Shown piece after piece: positions 1 through 10,245 of a stretch of 64,000 nt of DNA. The position numbers and the translations under genes were made by a program. The stretch's first letter is position 1. Each line of letters opens with the position of its first letter. The notes beneath the pieces were generated by a model. That model was not told where the DNA came from. It was given only the letters and a program-made list of their open reading frames with translations, and made no database searches. The stretch lies in assembly GCA_951640165.1 (NCBI GenBank), contig OX621237.1, positions 2,976,001-3,040,000 on the forward strand. Reading direction: 5' to 3'. The stretch is from Pseudoips prasinana (taxonomy: Eukaryota > Arthropoda > Insecta > Lepidoptera > Nolidae).

Positions 1-35
1 TTTGGCATTATTATTTTGCATTATGTATATATTTG

Positions 36-294
36 ACGGTCACCGTAGCCTAGTTGGTAGTGCTCCTGCCTACGAAGCTGGTGGTCGTGGGTTCGAATCC
101 CGGTAAGTGCAAATATTTGTGTGATGAGCACGAATATTTGTTTCTGAGTCATGGATGTTTTCTATGTATTTAAGTATTTATCTATCCATATAAGTATGTA
201 TATCTTCGCCTGGTACCCATAGTACAAGCTTTGCTTAGTTTGGGGCTAGGATGATCTGTGTGGCATTGTCCCTAGATATATTATATTATATTAT
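36..294 (+). mobile_element. SINE-A copy, tRNA-derived SINE
   Basis: The head carries a perfect pol III A box (TAGCCTAGTTGG, 46-57) and B box (GGTTCGAATCC, 90-100) at tRNA-like spacing. A shared SINE body follows (GTGATGAGCACGAATATTTG, then CATAGTACAAGCTTTGCTTA), ending in an AT-rich tail after CCTAGATAT. It is nearly identical to copies at 7119, 27465, 49370 and 51605, so it is an interspersed SINE and not a functional tRNA gene: the sequence continues well past the tRNA part and lacks a complete cloverleaf. A LINE would supply its reverse transcriptase in trans. Confidence 0.9.
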
Positions 295-942
295 CATTTG
301 TATAGTTTTACAATGATTTTATCTCAATCTACACGCTTTTAACGTCCCGGATTTCAATATTTCCTCTCGTAGGTGTTCTAATCTACCGACTTGATAGCAT
401 ACTGCTTACTATCTAATATAAGCTAGTTTATATCATATAAAGATGAATGTCAAATAAAGAATTTCATTGGCAATTTAATCGTCAATGATACACAGACAGA
501 GATATCTTGAAATACATTTAAAGCCTGCACTGAATGCCTGTCACTTACTCTGTCGGGGGTAAAAATAAATCAGCATTATGCATCTATAAATAAAATATTA
601 GGTTTACATAAATTCTCAAGTACAGCTACACCCACACTAAAACCTACGCAAACGCTACGGGAGTCGTAGCAATCCGTAGGTCGTAGCTCTACCGCAATGT
701 CGTAGCAGACCCACGCGCTACGCCGTAGTACAACGTAATAATGTCAATCAACTGAAACACAATTTTATCTTATCAGTTATCACCCTTATCTACAAAACCA
801 TGAAAAAAGAATTATCTATCTACAACTTAAGGATGCTTTCGGATCTTGCGTCACAGTACGGTAATGATCACCATGCTACGCCATAACGTCGCGTCGATTA
901 GATATGACGCTATTGCGTCGCATCGATAACTTAATATAATAA
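295..942. other. Unassigned sequence with a GTCGTAGC repeat cluster
   Basis: No supported gene. Within 646-735 the octamer GTCGTAGC occurs three times with inverted partners (GCTACG), and 885-930 repeats TCGCGTCGAT-like words. This resembles the internal repeats of a degraded transposon, but I cannot name the family. Confidence 0.4.
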
Positions 943-1290
943 TGTATAAGATTCTATAACAAACTTCCCAATGATATTAGAGAATTGTCTACTAATAAGT
1001 TTAAAAGAATTATTAAAGCCAAACTGTGTAGCAGAGCATATTACAAAATTTCTGATTACTTAAGTGATAAAAGTGCTTGGGATTGAGTTGTTCTGAGTCA
1101 ACACACATGATTGTAATTAATCTTAAGTATATTTTATTTTAAAAAAGGATTCCTACTGAGTTTTCTGGCAGTGTTTCTCAGTAGCTGCCACGTCATGCAC
1201 TGCACGGTAGGGTAAAAAAATATGACGATTCCACATAAATGTAAAATTTTTACGGAATAAAGTACCTTTGACTTTGACTTTTGACTTTAA
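943..1290 (+). pseudogene. 3' end of a CR1/Jockey-type LINE (C-terminal ORF2 remnant plus tail)
   Basis: 943-1086 is open in one frame and ends at TGA. It begins CIRFYNKLPNDIRELSTNKF and ends in SDYLSDKSAWD, matching the extreme C-terminus of the minus-strand LINE at 29846 (VRFYNKIPIDL...VNDYLNDNDAW). A 3' UTR of about 170 nt follows, then a polyA-signal-like AATAAA and a terminal microsatellite of CTTTGA-like units (1260-1290), the kind of tail CR1-group elements carry instead of poly(A). Everything upstream of the last 48 codons is missing, so this is a 5'-truncated dead copy. Confidence 0.75.
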
Positions 1291-1353
1291 TAACCAAAAT
1301 GCCACATCAACAAAAAAAAAATGCAATGTTGCTGAAAATTTCTTACTAACTTT

Positions 1354-1549
1354 TTCATAAGGGCAGTGGTTATCCTAGTGTCAGAGTTATTCAAGGCCTC
1401 TGCATGCCTTATTAACTATTGTCTAACGATCAAAAACGTGTCTGGCAGCTTAAAGTTAAATCACTTTGGTGGTCACCAATCTACTGACTGACCTCGTACC
1501 TAGGTGTTTACCTAGCTGGACCGGTGAGAAACACTGGCTATATGCGCCT
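1354..1549 (+). repeat. Rep-F copy, degenerate
   Basis: Matches the repeat seen at 4648, 34525, 37078, 51525 and 59296: it opens with ATAAGGGCAGTGGTTA, has GGTGGTCACC in the middle and closes with ACCGGTGAGA...ACTGGCTATATGCGCC. Shorter than the roughly 250-bp full copies. No pol III boxes are obvious, so the class is undetermined. Confidence 0.75.
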
Positions 1550-1627
1550 CAAAATACTGACTATCAAAATTGTTTTAAATTATACAGCAGTATAGTAAAA
1601 AATTGTAATAGAACAATTATGTACAGT

Positions 1628-1829
1628 CAGCTCCAAAAGTCGATGAACAGAATGTATATTTAACAGTACAGTTACGGCGTCAAATCAGGGTAATCTAATG
1701 ATATATTTAATGGATGTGCTGGCGTCTGTACAGACTTTTTATCCATTAAATATTATCATTAGATTACCCTGATTTGACGCCGTAACTGTACTGTTAAATA
1801 TACATTCTGTTCATCGACTTTTGGAGCTG
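1628..1829. mobile_element. Fold-back (palindromic) MITE
   Basis: Two arms of about 88 nt (1628-1715 and 1741-1829) are nearly perfect inverted repeats, starting CAGCTCCAAAAGTCGATGAA and ending in its reverse complement. The left end reads TACAGTCAGCTCC, like a Tc1/mariner terminus with a TA target; the matching right terminus is partly lost. The short centre contains GATGTGCTGGCGTCTGTA, which is the terminal repeat of MITE-1. Confidence 0.8.
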
Positions 1830-1875
1830 ATTTCCTTTTCTTTACAACAACCGGCTTGAACAAAAGATATTTCAA

Positions 1876-2100
1876 CTGGCCTCTTGGTCTTGTGGTTAGT
1901 GACCCTGACTCCTCAGCCAGAGGTCGTAGAAATCTTTGTGTGATGAGCACGAATATATGTTCTGTATCTGGGTGTAATTTATCTATAACATGTATTATAT
2001 TAGAAATATATAAGTATGTTTATTAGTTGTCTCGTTGCCATAGCACAGGCTGTGCCTAGTTTGGGCAGTGTGTTACTTGCCCCGAGATATTGATTTATTA
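1876..2100 (+). mobile_element. SINE-D copy
   Basis: The tRNA-like head (ACTGGCCTCTTGGTCTTGTG) is followed by the shared core (TGGGTGTAATTTATCTATAA) and the 3' body (TTGCCATAGCACAGGCTG, then CCCCGAGATATTGATTTA). It is the same family as the copies at 33312 and 39307. The B-box region is degraded. Confidence 0.85.
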
Positions 2101-2231
2101 AAAATGGTACAATTCCGAAAGCATCTCTATCAACTCAAAAATTAATTGTAAAAGTCAGTGAAAAATACATAGTAGACAATATTATTCAAATTGATAACCT
2201 TCTTCTTTAAGAAATCGGATCAAAATAATTC

Positions 2232-2385
2232 CGTCAAGAGAGTTCACCCATAAGAGAGTCGTCTTGCCACTTGGTATTCCGGTATCGATTCCCGTACAGG
2301 ACAACTATTTGCATGACCCATCTTAGGTTAGTAATGTACCCTGTGAGATAAGGACAGTTTTTCCTTAGTGCGTTCCTTAAGCTTC
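2232..2385 (+). mobile_element. SINE-C copy, degenerate
   Basis: The B-box-like segment GGTATCGATTCCCGTACA is followed by GGACAACTATTTGCATGACC, matching the SINE-C copies at 45546 and 50820. The A-box half and the 3' half have decayed. Confidence 0.6.
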
Positions 2386-3790
2386 TCTAAATCCTATATA
2401 AATATCTCACATACCATAGGCAATAATACTTTAAAATATCATTTGAAATTCTGAACTTAATTGCATGTGATTGACAGCTGTCGCAGTAGGTATACACGTT
2501 AGCTAAAACGAAAAACAAATACATCAACGAATTGTCCCATCCCGTGTTTGGAATTTTAAGCGGGCAGAATGTTAACGGTAAGGTTTCCCGAGTGATAGGC
2601 ATACAACAAATAATACAAAGGCACTGCTTATATTTTAAGAAATTACTTCCATCAGACCCGCGACAGTAGAGATTATAAAGTGCCAAATAATGTTCCAATT
2701 TTAGAGCAAATAATTAAGCACAAGAGGACACATATTTCATCACGGAGTTAATAAGACGCTCGATCGCGAATCACTGAACTTTTACATACATAATTATCCG
2801 TACAAACTTTACCGGCTGGTCATTTATTAATTCCGTACCAAAACTTTCCAAAAAACACACAACTTTAAACCTTACGTAAAACCTATAAGACCCTAATTTA
2901 CTACACAAAGTTATGGCATTTTTTTGTACCAAAACGAACTTTAATTCCTTGTAAGAAGGGTTATGCTATGCGGAGAACTAGAGTTGGCATGCGGTAAAAC
3001 GTACAATGACCCGTGCAGAGAAAACACAACCTTGTAAAAGAAGAAATAAGGTTATTTATTGTTTGTAAAGAGATGCGCAAGCGCGTTGTGCGGATCGATG
3101 TTTTCTGACCTAGTTGTCGCAGACGATCACACTATGACCCACGCACTGAACTATAGTGCGATCCCAACTTCGGACACTGGACTTAATTGTGGCGTATTTG
3201 TTACAAGAAAATTGGTAAGGGTACTTCGTTTATTAAGTACGCAATTTGCCTGGTATTTTTATGTTCTACTTAAGATAAAAATATTATTATCTTTTATGAA
3301 ACATTTTCTTATGACTAGAAGATAAGAGAATATATATGAGTAACATATTTATTTGGTAGTCATAACATTTATTCATATCTCATAAAATAGTATTATTAAA
3401 ATATTTCATTAACAGTTTAGTTTTCAAAGACTCCATATTAAATTGTTGTATTGTATCTTGAATGCAATTAAGAATTAATTATTAACAGATATACAAAAGT
3501 GATATTTTATCTGTTGTTGTTGTGCTTAATCGAAGCAACCAACCACTCTACCACATTGGCCGTAATTTTAGTATATACAATAACGTAATAAATACATGTT
3601 ATAACATTATAATTCCCGACAGTTGATAGAGTTTATATGGAGCAATCCATTAAAGACGTGAACATGACGCCAGCAAATAGGGTCGTAGTTCTGATACTGC
3701 GTTGGCATTTTCATGGTAATATCATGTTCGTTTGCAGTAACCCATGTAATATTTAAATTTATTTTATTTCATTGATAGAAAAAAATTGCG
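2386..3790. other. AT-rich sequence with no supported gene
   Basis: Only short, AT-rich, non-repetitive reading frames are present. The 88-codon frame at 3059-3325 has no recognisable domain. I see no conserved repeat family or RNA gene here. Confidence 0.5.
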
Positions 3791-3795
3791 GACTA

Positions 3796-3885
3796 AGCGG
3801 CAAAGACCGGCGCGCGGCGCTTAGAGTGCATATAAATCCACGCGTGATCTAGCTTGTACCAAAGGGTCGTTCGCCCCAAAACAGT
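3796..3885 (+). promoter_or_regulatory. Possible RNA polymerase II core promoter
   Basis: A GC-rich, CpG-containing patch (GACCGGCGCGCGGCGCTTAG) sits directly upstream of a TATA-like CATATAAATCC (about 3829-3838), an unusual combination in this AT-rich window. Initiator-like TCGTTCG lies about 30 nt downstream. No convincing coding exon follows within the next kilobase, so this is only a base-composition and motif argument. Confidence 0.25.
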
Positions 3886-4640
3886 TTTACTCCTTTAGAG
3901 AAAAGACTTAACAGTGTTGTATTATCCTATTAAGAAAATTCAGTCAACATTTAGGATTATCTATTACAAGAGAATTTCGATACTTATTTTATTCTCGTTA
4001 AATTGTAATATTAAAACATCTGTTATTAAATAGGAGTTTTTGATATAATTGACGCTAACCAGCCGCGTAAAGATAAAACCAAAAGTAGACCAAAGATCTG
4101 AAAATTAATATAATAAAATATTACTCTCGAATATTTTATAATTACTATTCTTATTTATTTCATTGCTCTTTTGTGAATAATGGCCAATAACTGCAATGCG
4201 GCACCTTAAAAATATTCAGACATACACATTTATATTCAAGTTCCACAAATATATACCTAACATAGTATGCAAATACATCAATATGTTTCGAATTTAAATT
4301 GACGTTTTATTATTCCTTCCAATTTCAAAAAAGCTCGCATTCTAACCGCGTGCACATACTATCGTCGACCTTAACACAAGTTTCAGTCCATTACTCGCTG
4401 TGTTCAGGTCGACAACCGCAGCGGTCATACCCGGCCAGCCATGTAACCACAGGTCACATACACGTGAACGCCCGTAGGATCGTCAATCGCCAGTAACTAT
4501 GTATAGATTATATTGATAAGCCTATATTTAGACGTAGTAGGAATCTATGATATTCTGAAAGCTAGCGAGTTACCAGTTGCATTAAAAGCGTTGTCGCAAT
4601 ATTGCGACGGCCAATCCGTAGATATATGCTTTTCATTATT
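3886..4640. other. No supported gene
   Basis: The frame at 4299-4496 is moderately GC-rich in its second half but has no recognisable domain or splice context. The rest is AT-rich and featureless. Confidence 0.45.
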
Positions 4641-4647
4641 TAGGTAC

Positions 4648-4906
4648 TTTATTTATTTATTTATCGTATGGGCAATGGTTACCCCAGTGTCAGATTTGTA
4701 CAAGCCGCCTCTAACATGACTTAACGTCTGTTGCCTAATGGCTACAACCGGGACCAACAGCTTAACGTGCCCTCCAAACCACGGAGACGGTCTGATATAA
4801 AACCACTTTGGCGGTCACCCATCTATGGACTGGCCGCGAACCTAGTTGCTTAACCTCGACAATCACTTACGGACCGGTGAGAGCATCTGGCTATGAGCCC
4901 CTAGTT
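4648..4906 (+). repeat. Rep-F copy, near full length
   Basis: Opens with TTATCGTATGGGCAATGGTT, contains ACAACCGGGACCAACAGCTT and GGCGGTCACCCATCTATGGA, and ends at GAGCATCTGGCTATGAGC. Aligns end to end with 37078-37330. It has no coding capacity. Confidence 0.85.
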
Positions 4907-5804
4907 ATGTACTTTTCTGTTATTGTATAATTTAGTTGTTATATCAGTTCTTTTTTTTTCGCATTCAACGCGCATTCGAAAACACGTAATGTGTTTTTAT
5001 TAGGATACATTACATTAACAAAATTTTTTTTGTGATACTTATGTGCTAATGATTAACATCTTTGCTGAGCCTCACACTAGGATTCCCTGTATTGTGAGGC
5101 CCAGTTCCTTCCTACTCATTAAATAATTGCAACTATAAGTGAATTCATATTAAAAATTATATTAAAAAGTCGAAATTTAATTTAAAAAGTAAAAATTTAA
5201 TTAAAACGTAAAATAATAATTGAAATTGAAAAGTAAAAATTTAATTAAGAAGTATAATTTTTTTTTTCTTATTATATAATAATAATTCTAATTCTTTAGT
5301 TCTGGTAATGAATAAACTATATTTTCTTTCTTTCTTTCATTAATTGTACCAGTCCATTACCGTGTCGGGAATATTATCTAAATATTCTACTGCAACAAGC
5401 GTACGTCGAAATACTCAACCAATTGTTCGTAAGTTTTAGGTTGCGATCAGTAGTCTAGAAGATATAACTGTATAAGGGGATCATTTGGACATTAAAACTT
5501 AATATACCGAAAAACAGACGTGAGTCTACGTATGTATGTATACATATAAAAAATTGTATACATTACTTCTATTTGCACTATATTACAATAAACAACTACA
5601 ACAGAAAAACAACTCCTTTTTTTGTAAAAGACATTAAACACAACGAAAAACAAGGGCATTAAAATATAGGTCGGAGGAAAATAGCATTGTTACAACGCCA
5701 TCAAGTAGCCATGACTACTCGAGGGGGGAAATAGGCTGCGTGCTCATTGATAGCGGGCTCATCAGCAGAGCGGGGCGGGAATAAGTAGCGATGAAATGTC
5801 CTCA
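4907..5804. other. AT-rich sequence with degenerate tandem repeats
   Basis: No gene is seen. 5160-5262 repeats an AAAAGTAAAAATTTAATT-like unit several times. The remainder is AT-rich. Confidence 0.45.
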
Positions 5805-5888
5805 CCTCACAAATCTTGTTCTGGGTAGGGGATAGAACTTACTACTTTTGGATTAGAAGTCAGATTCAATAACCACTAGGCCAGACAA
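5805..5888 (-). mobile_element. SINE-D head fragment
   Basis: The reverse complement gives a tRNA-like head with CTGGCCTAGTGGTTATTGAA followed by the degraded B-box region and TCTGTTCTGGGTAGG-like sequence. Only the head remains. Confidence 0.6.
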
Positions 5889-5934
5889 TTTTAATATTGA
5901 ACACGTTAGATTAACTAGGCAAACTAATTATCAT

Positions 5935-5999
5935 CATCATACGCACGCGCGCACACAAACACTCACACACACCCACACACACACATACACACACAGACT
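5935..5999. repeat. (CA)n microsatellite, imperfect
   Basis: A run of ACACAC with occasional CG and CC interruptions, next to a short ATCATCAT stretch. Confidence 0.95.
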
Positions 6000-6333
6000 C
6001 ATATAAGAGCTTTCTATTAACATCTAATAAAGTTTTTTGTAATTTGTTCATATTATTACTTTTTCTCTTTTTATGTTAACTTTCACCCTATAAATTATTA
6101 ATGAATAATGATGGAACTATATAAACAAAGTTGGCCTAGCACCTTTAATACAAATTATCTCCGAATAACTTAGCTAAGGTGCTAGCCACCACAAAGATTG
6201 CTAAATATATTGTAACAAACAAACAATTTTTTTATGTAAAAATGTATTGCATTTAACTGTACGCACCTATTATTGTTATTGTTTTATGTTATGTGGTGAA
6301 ATAAACAATTATCTTATCATATCTTATCATATC

Positions 6334-6424
6334 AGCCGAATGACTTCCACTGATGGATTAAGGCCTCCCCAAAGATCTCCACACAAATGCTGGTCTAGCG
6401 CTATCTACATTCAGCGGTGTAGAC
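6334..6424 (-). mobile_element. RTE-type LINE 3'-end fragment
   Basis: On the minus strand the segment reads as an RTE 3' UTR: TTTGGGGAGGCCTTAATCCA, then AGTGGAAGTCATTCGGCTGA. The same tail recurs at 46425-46490. Fragment only. Confidence 0.6.
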
Positions 6425-7111
6425 CTAATTCAACTATGTATTTGAACCAGCTTTTAGAAATGAAACTTCTTTAAGCACGCTTGACTTGGGGAGTAAGCTG
6501 GTGAACGCGTTACGAGACCGTTACGAAAAGTATGATCGGGCGAACGTAAGTTGAGAGGGAGCTATAAGTTAGTGAAGATAGAAACAGGAGAGAATTACGT
6601 TTCGTATATTTCTGCAGGGGCAAAAGAGGTGCGAGCACAAATTCTTTACTTCTCTTTCTCTCATAGCCAGTTACGTTTTGTATATCTAAGTTTTACTTCA
6701 GTTGTGTGGTCTAAAGCACACTCGCATTTTTTACTATAGTGATTTATATCGATAAAAAAGACTCTAGTTAAGAACACCACTTACAAAATCGCTTTCATTC
6801 GGACACTACAGTTACAAAATCACTGACTACAAGCTTTTACAAGAGGCTCGTCGTGTTCGAGGGTCGGATAGACCTTTGTTATGAGCACCCTCCATGATAT
6901 AGGCAAGGTCCAGTGCTGGACAAGTAGAATAATTAGGAGAAACATGAACAGCATAAAAATGTGGTTATGTCATTAGTTGTTTAAGAATGTTTATACAAGT
7001 TTTAATCACTTCCTAAAGAAAGGTTAACATAAGTTTTCTCAGATCGGTGGGACGCTCCTCTGCTGCGTCACTGGGTAAGGATCCACACCAATTCTAATGT
7101 AGGCAGCTTTA
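6425..7111. other. No supported gene
   Basis: Short frames with no recognisable domain; no repeat family identified. Confidence 0.45.
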
Positions 7112-7369
7112 TTAATAATAATAATAATATCTAGGGACAATGTCACACAGATCTTCCTAGCCCCACACTAAGCAAAGCTTGTACTATGGGTACCAGGCGA
7201 CGATATACATACTTATATAGATAGATAAATACTTATATACATAGAAAACATCCATGACTCAGAAACAAATATTCGTGCTCATCACACAAATATTTGCACT
7301 TACCGGGATTCGAACCCAGTACCACCAGCTTCGTAGGCAGGAGCATTACCAACTAAGCTACGGTGACCG
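7112..7369 (-). mobile_element. SINE-A copy
   Basis: Reverse-strand copy of the same SINE as at position 36, with a recognisable A box near 7361 and B box (GGATTCGAACC in + orientation, about 7305). The 3' tail is (ATT)n. It ends just upstream of the mariner element. Confidence 0.9.
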
Positions 7370-7492
7370 GTATTACTAAACACTATTTATTAAGTTATCT
7401 TGTTTCTACTAACACTATGGACTAACATATGTCTGAATTAAAGAATTTGAATTAAAATAAAGTTAAAGAAATGAAGTATCATCATAATAATA

Positions 7493-8774
7493 GGTCTTTA
7501 CCTATGAAATTGCCGTTTTGTATGAAAAAATTTAAACGAATTTTTTTCATGAATTTTTTTATTTGTATTAATCGAAGTAATCACCCATGCAATCAATGCA
7601 TCTTTGCCATCGCAGTGGCAGTTTATTGATGCCCTTCTTAAAGAAATCAGCTGGACGGGAGGCAACAAATTCTTCAAAGGCATTTTGTACTGCCTCTCGG
7701 GTATTGAATTTTTTTCCCGCCAAGAAGTTATCCAAATTCTGGAAAAAGTAGTAGTCTGTAGGCGCAAGGTCTGGTGAGTAGGGCGGATGACGGAGAGCTT
7801 CCAACCCCAGTTCTTGCAACTTGGAGACCGTCTGCTGTGCAGTATGAGGTCGCGCGTTGTCGTGCAGGAGCAGCGGAGACGAGCGATTGACCAATGCTGG
7901 TTGGAGATGCGCCAGCTTCTCCATCATTGTGCTCAGTTCTTCACAGTACACATCTGCAGTAATGCTCACCCCGTTTGGTAAGAAGCTGTGATGAATCACA
8001 CCGGCGCTAGACCACCAAACAGTGACCATCACTTTTCTAGGGGTAAGTTTTCGTTTAGGGCATTGTTTAGGTGCTGAACCAGGATCCAACCAACTTGCTG
8101 AGCGCTTGCGGTTATCAAACAGAATCCATTTTTCATCGCAGGTAACAATGCGGTTCAAAATTCCTTCATTTGTGTGTCTGTTGAGCAGTGCAAGGCACGT
8201 CTCGACGCGTACTTCGCGCTGGCGATCATTGAGTTCGTGGGGCACCCATTTGTCAAGCTTTTTTACCTTGCCAATTTGACGCAAATGGACCAATATTGTT
8301 TTGACGCTAACGTCGAAAGCTGCTGCTAATTCAGCCGTAGATTGTGTATCATCAGCTTCCACAACCGCCTTTAATTCGTCATTGTCGACCAAAGTCTTCG
8401 GACGACCGCGAGGTTCATTTTTCAGGTCGAAATTTCCAGAACGGAAGCGAGCAAACCAATAACAGGTGGTGCGTTGGTTTGTAGTGTTAGCTCCGTAAAC
8501 GTCGTTGATGTTGCGTGCCGCTTGTGCCGCGTTGCTGCCACGACGGTACTCATATTCCATAATTACTCGAATTTTTAACGTATCCATGATGACGAAAAAG
8601 ATTGAAATGCGATGAAAATGTAACACTAATCAATAAAGAAATGACTACTTTTGGAAAAAAGAATCCATGTTTTTAAAATAAAATTAATTTGAAATTAGAA
8701 TTCTTAGCCAAACAAAAATTATTTTGGTTTGAAATGGCCAGTACTGCAGAACGGCAATTTCATAGGTAAAGACC
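7493..8774 (-). mobile_element. Mariner (cecropia-type) DNA transposon, complete
   Basis: A 1282-bp element bounded by terminal inverted repeats of about 27 bp (GGTCTTTACCTATGAAATTG at the left, reverse complement at the right) and flanked on both sides by TA (7491-7492 and 8775-8776), the duplicated mariner target. One uninterrupted transposase gene fills it on the minus strand. A second copy at 42536-43812 is almost identical apart from a 5-bp deletion and a few substitutions, which argues for recent transposition. I cannot tell from sequence alone whether it is active. Confidence 0.97.
7568..8587 (-). CDS. Mariner transposase (DD34D), intact
   Basis: Cut-and-paste transposase of the IS630/Tc1/mariner superfamily, acting in the nucleus on its own terminal repeats and inserting at TA. 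The start at 8587 (MDTLKIRVIMEYEYRRG) gives 339 residues, the usual mariner length; an upstream in-frame Met would give 352. The N-terminal half holds the two helix-turn-helix regions, with a GRPK linker between them. The family signature WVPHEL follows. The catalytic triad is visible: D in TCDEKW, D in LLHDNARPH, and the last D in YSPDLAPTDY, 34 residues after the second. The C-terminus ends CIDCMGDYFD. The run IGKVKKLDKWVPHEL and the C-terminus resemble the cecropia subfamily that includes Hsmar1. There is no stop or frameshift, so it is potentially functional. Confidence 0.95.
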   Translation of the reverse strand: MDTLKIRVIMEYEYRRGSNAAQAARNINDVYGANTTNQRTTCYWFARFRSGNFDLKNEPRGRPKTLVDNDELKAVVEADDTQSTAELAAAFDVSVKTILVHLRQIGKVKKLDKWVPHELNDRQREVRVETCLALLNRHTNEGILNRIVTCDEKWILFDNRKRSASWLDPGSAPKQCPKRKLTPRKVMVTVWWSSAGVIHHSFLPNGVSITADVYCEELSTMMEKLAHLQPALVNRSSPLLLHDNARPHTAQQTVSKLQELGLEALRHPPYSPDLAPTDYYFFQNLDNFLAGKKFNTREAVQNAFEEFVASRPADFFKKGINKLPLRWQRCIDCMGDYFD

Positions 8775-8789
8775 TAATATGAATATGTC

Positions 8790-9215
8790 AAGCATGAACT
8801 TTGTACTCCTTTTAACAAAAATTGCGCGGACGGCGGAGTATAAAGTGCAAAAAAACAGTTAAAGTTCATATGGAGAAGGAGTGCAGAAAGCTTATATATT
8901 TATATAATAGGCATTACAAGTAAACTATTTGAATAACAATTCAATTCAATTCTTCCATAATGGCTTTTGTGATAAGCAACCACAATATCGTAGTGATAGG
9001 CCGTCAAACGAAGGATTGTACGGTCAAAAGAGAGTCCACAGTTTTGCAGCTGGAGTCACACTAACATTATACACACTACCATGTTTTTGAAACACTGACA
9101 AAGTAAGTATCAAAGTGAGAACAAATTAATATTATTTATCTTTAATATCTATAGTCTGCGACAGTAAGACCTTAATGGTCGAATTTCGAGCAAGTGCGAT
9201 CTCTAGATTAATTAC
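8790..9215 (-). repeat. Rep-B copy
   Basis: The reverse complement begins CTAGAGATCGCACTTGCTCG and ends near TCCGCCGTCCGCGCAATTTT...AAAGTTCATGC. It aligns with 26325-26700 on the plus strand, with internal differences. It abuts the mariner right end within about 15 bp. It is non-coding and probably a non-autonomous DNA element. Confidence 0.7.
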
Positions 9216-9721
9216 GGATAGTGTTTGATTTTCCTCAGCTTAGATTTTAAAAATCTAAAGGAGTTGACTACATTTTTGTAACCTAACCAGTAACCGAATT
9301 GGAACGTAATTCTTAATTTTATTATCAAATTCATCAAATTTGTTCAAGACTATTGCACCTCTTTCCTATTGTTTACGTTGTAAATTAATTTTGCCAATTT
9401 TGATTCAAAAAGGAAATTGTGTTTTGCACATATTCACTACCACTAGTTTAATAAATTCATGCAAAACCATTAATTTAAACTTTAAATATTCTTAGTCACA
9501 TTTACATAAAGATATCTGACCATTAAATCGGAAATGAATTCAATAAGAAAGTAAACGTATAAATTAATAAATATTGTGACAAATAATGCCATCTGACCCC
9601 AAAGTCAAACAAAAACTCGTCAGTAATACTAGATGTGTGATAATCGTCATAGGTCCTCCCTACTTCCAGTGGGTCTATTTCTTGCCAAAGAAATCTTATC
9701 CTATTATATTATATTAAAGTA
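9216..9721. other. No supported gene
   Basis: AT-rich with short frames only; no family recognised. Confidence 0.45.
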
Positions 9722-9850
9722 ACTTATTCAAAATATAATAAATATCTTGGGACAACTATCTCACTCCTATTTTATCCTAAACTAGGCAGAGCCTGTACCT
9801 ACTATGGCAACCAGACAATTGAAAAACATATTTATATATTTCTAAATACA
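9722..9850 (-). mobile_element. SINE-D 3' body fragment
   Basis: On the minus strand this reads TTGCCATAGTAGGTACAGGC...CTAGTTTAGGAT...TCCCAAGATATTTATT, the 3' body shared by SINE-A, -D and -E. The tRNA head is missing (5' truncation). Confidence 0.7.
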
Positions 9851-9895
9851 TTCATATTAATAAAAAAATACCCTATTATAAAACTAAGCATTAAG

Positions 9896-10243
9896 TTAAA
9901 GGTATTCTAAATATTCTTGTATTGGTAATGTTCCCAGAATACTGGCAGCATTACCACGCTGTATGGCAATACCTATTTGTTGGGCAAAATATAAGCCAGC
10001 ATTCTGGGAACATGTCGCTTCAACAAGGCGTGTAGCTATTTCTTTATATATAACTTTGGCCGCTGGTCCCCACAGCCCTAATGTTTCTACCCCAAAAGGC
10101 ACAAATATGTAACCTCTATCAAGTGTACTATATTTGCGCCTCTTGAGGGCCTCAGCCGATTCAGCCGCCGCGCCAGCCTTATTTTGGGAACCGGGAAGAT
10201 GAGACGGTGCAAGGGTGTCAACACAGGTAGCGTCCAAAACCAA
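9896..10243 (-). pseudogene. C-terminal fragment of a retrotransposon polyprotein
   Basis: An uninterrupted 115-codon frame starting MVLDATCVDTLAPSHLPGSQ and ending at TAA. The pattern DxTCxDTLAPSHL...GFVPFGVETLG-like...RGNAASILGTLP resembles a C-terminal domain I associate with some non-LTR retrotransposon polyproteins; the DxT after a hydrophobic strand could be part of a PD-(D/E)xK-like nuclease fold, but that is inference. No reverse transcriptase lies next to it, since the sequence just upstream on this strand is Rep-H, so it is a captured or truncated piece. The in-frame Met at 10243 may not be a real start. Confidence 0.55.
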
Positions 10244-10245
10244 AG

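Noticed and set aside
46..100. A and B boxes suggesting a tRNA gene (also at 27475, 27060, 39580, 45560 and others)
   Set aside because: The boxes are heads of dispersed SINE copies followed by shared non-tRNA bodies; full tRNA folding with a proper acceptor stem is not seen.
3059..3325. 88-codon frame that could be a gene or exon
   Set aside because: No recognisable domain, AT-rich second half, and no convincing splice acceptor.
7787..8279. Plus-strand frames across the mariner
   Set aside because: They are antisense to the transposase and recur identically in the second copy only because the DNA is duplicated.
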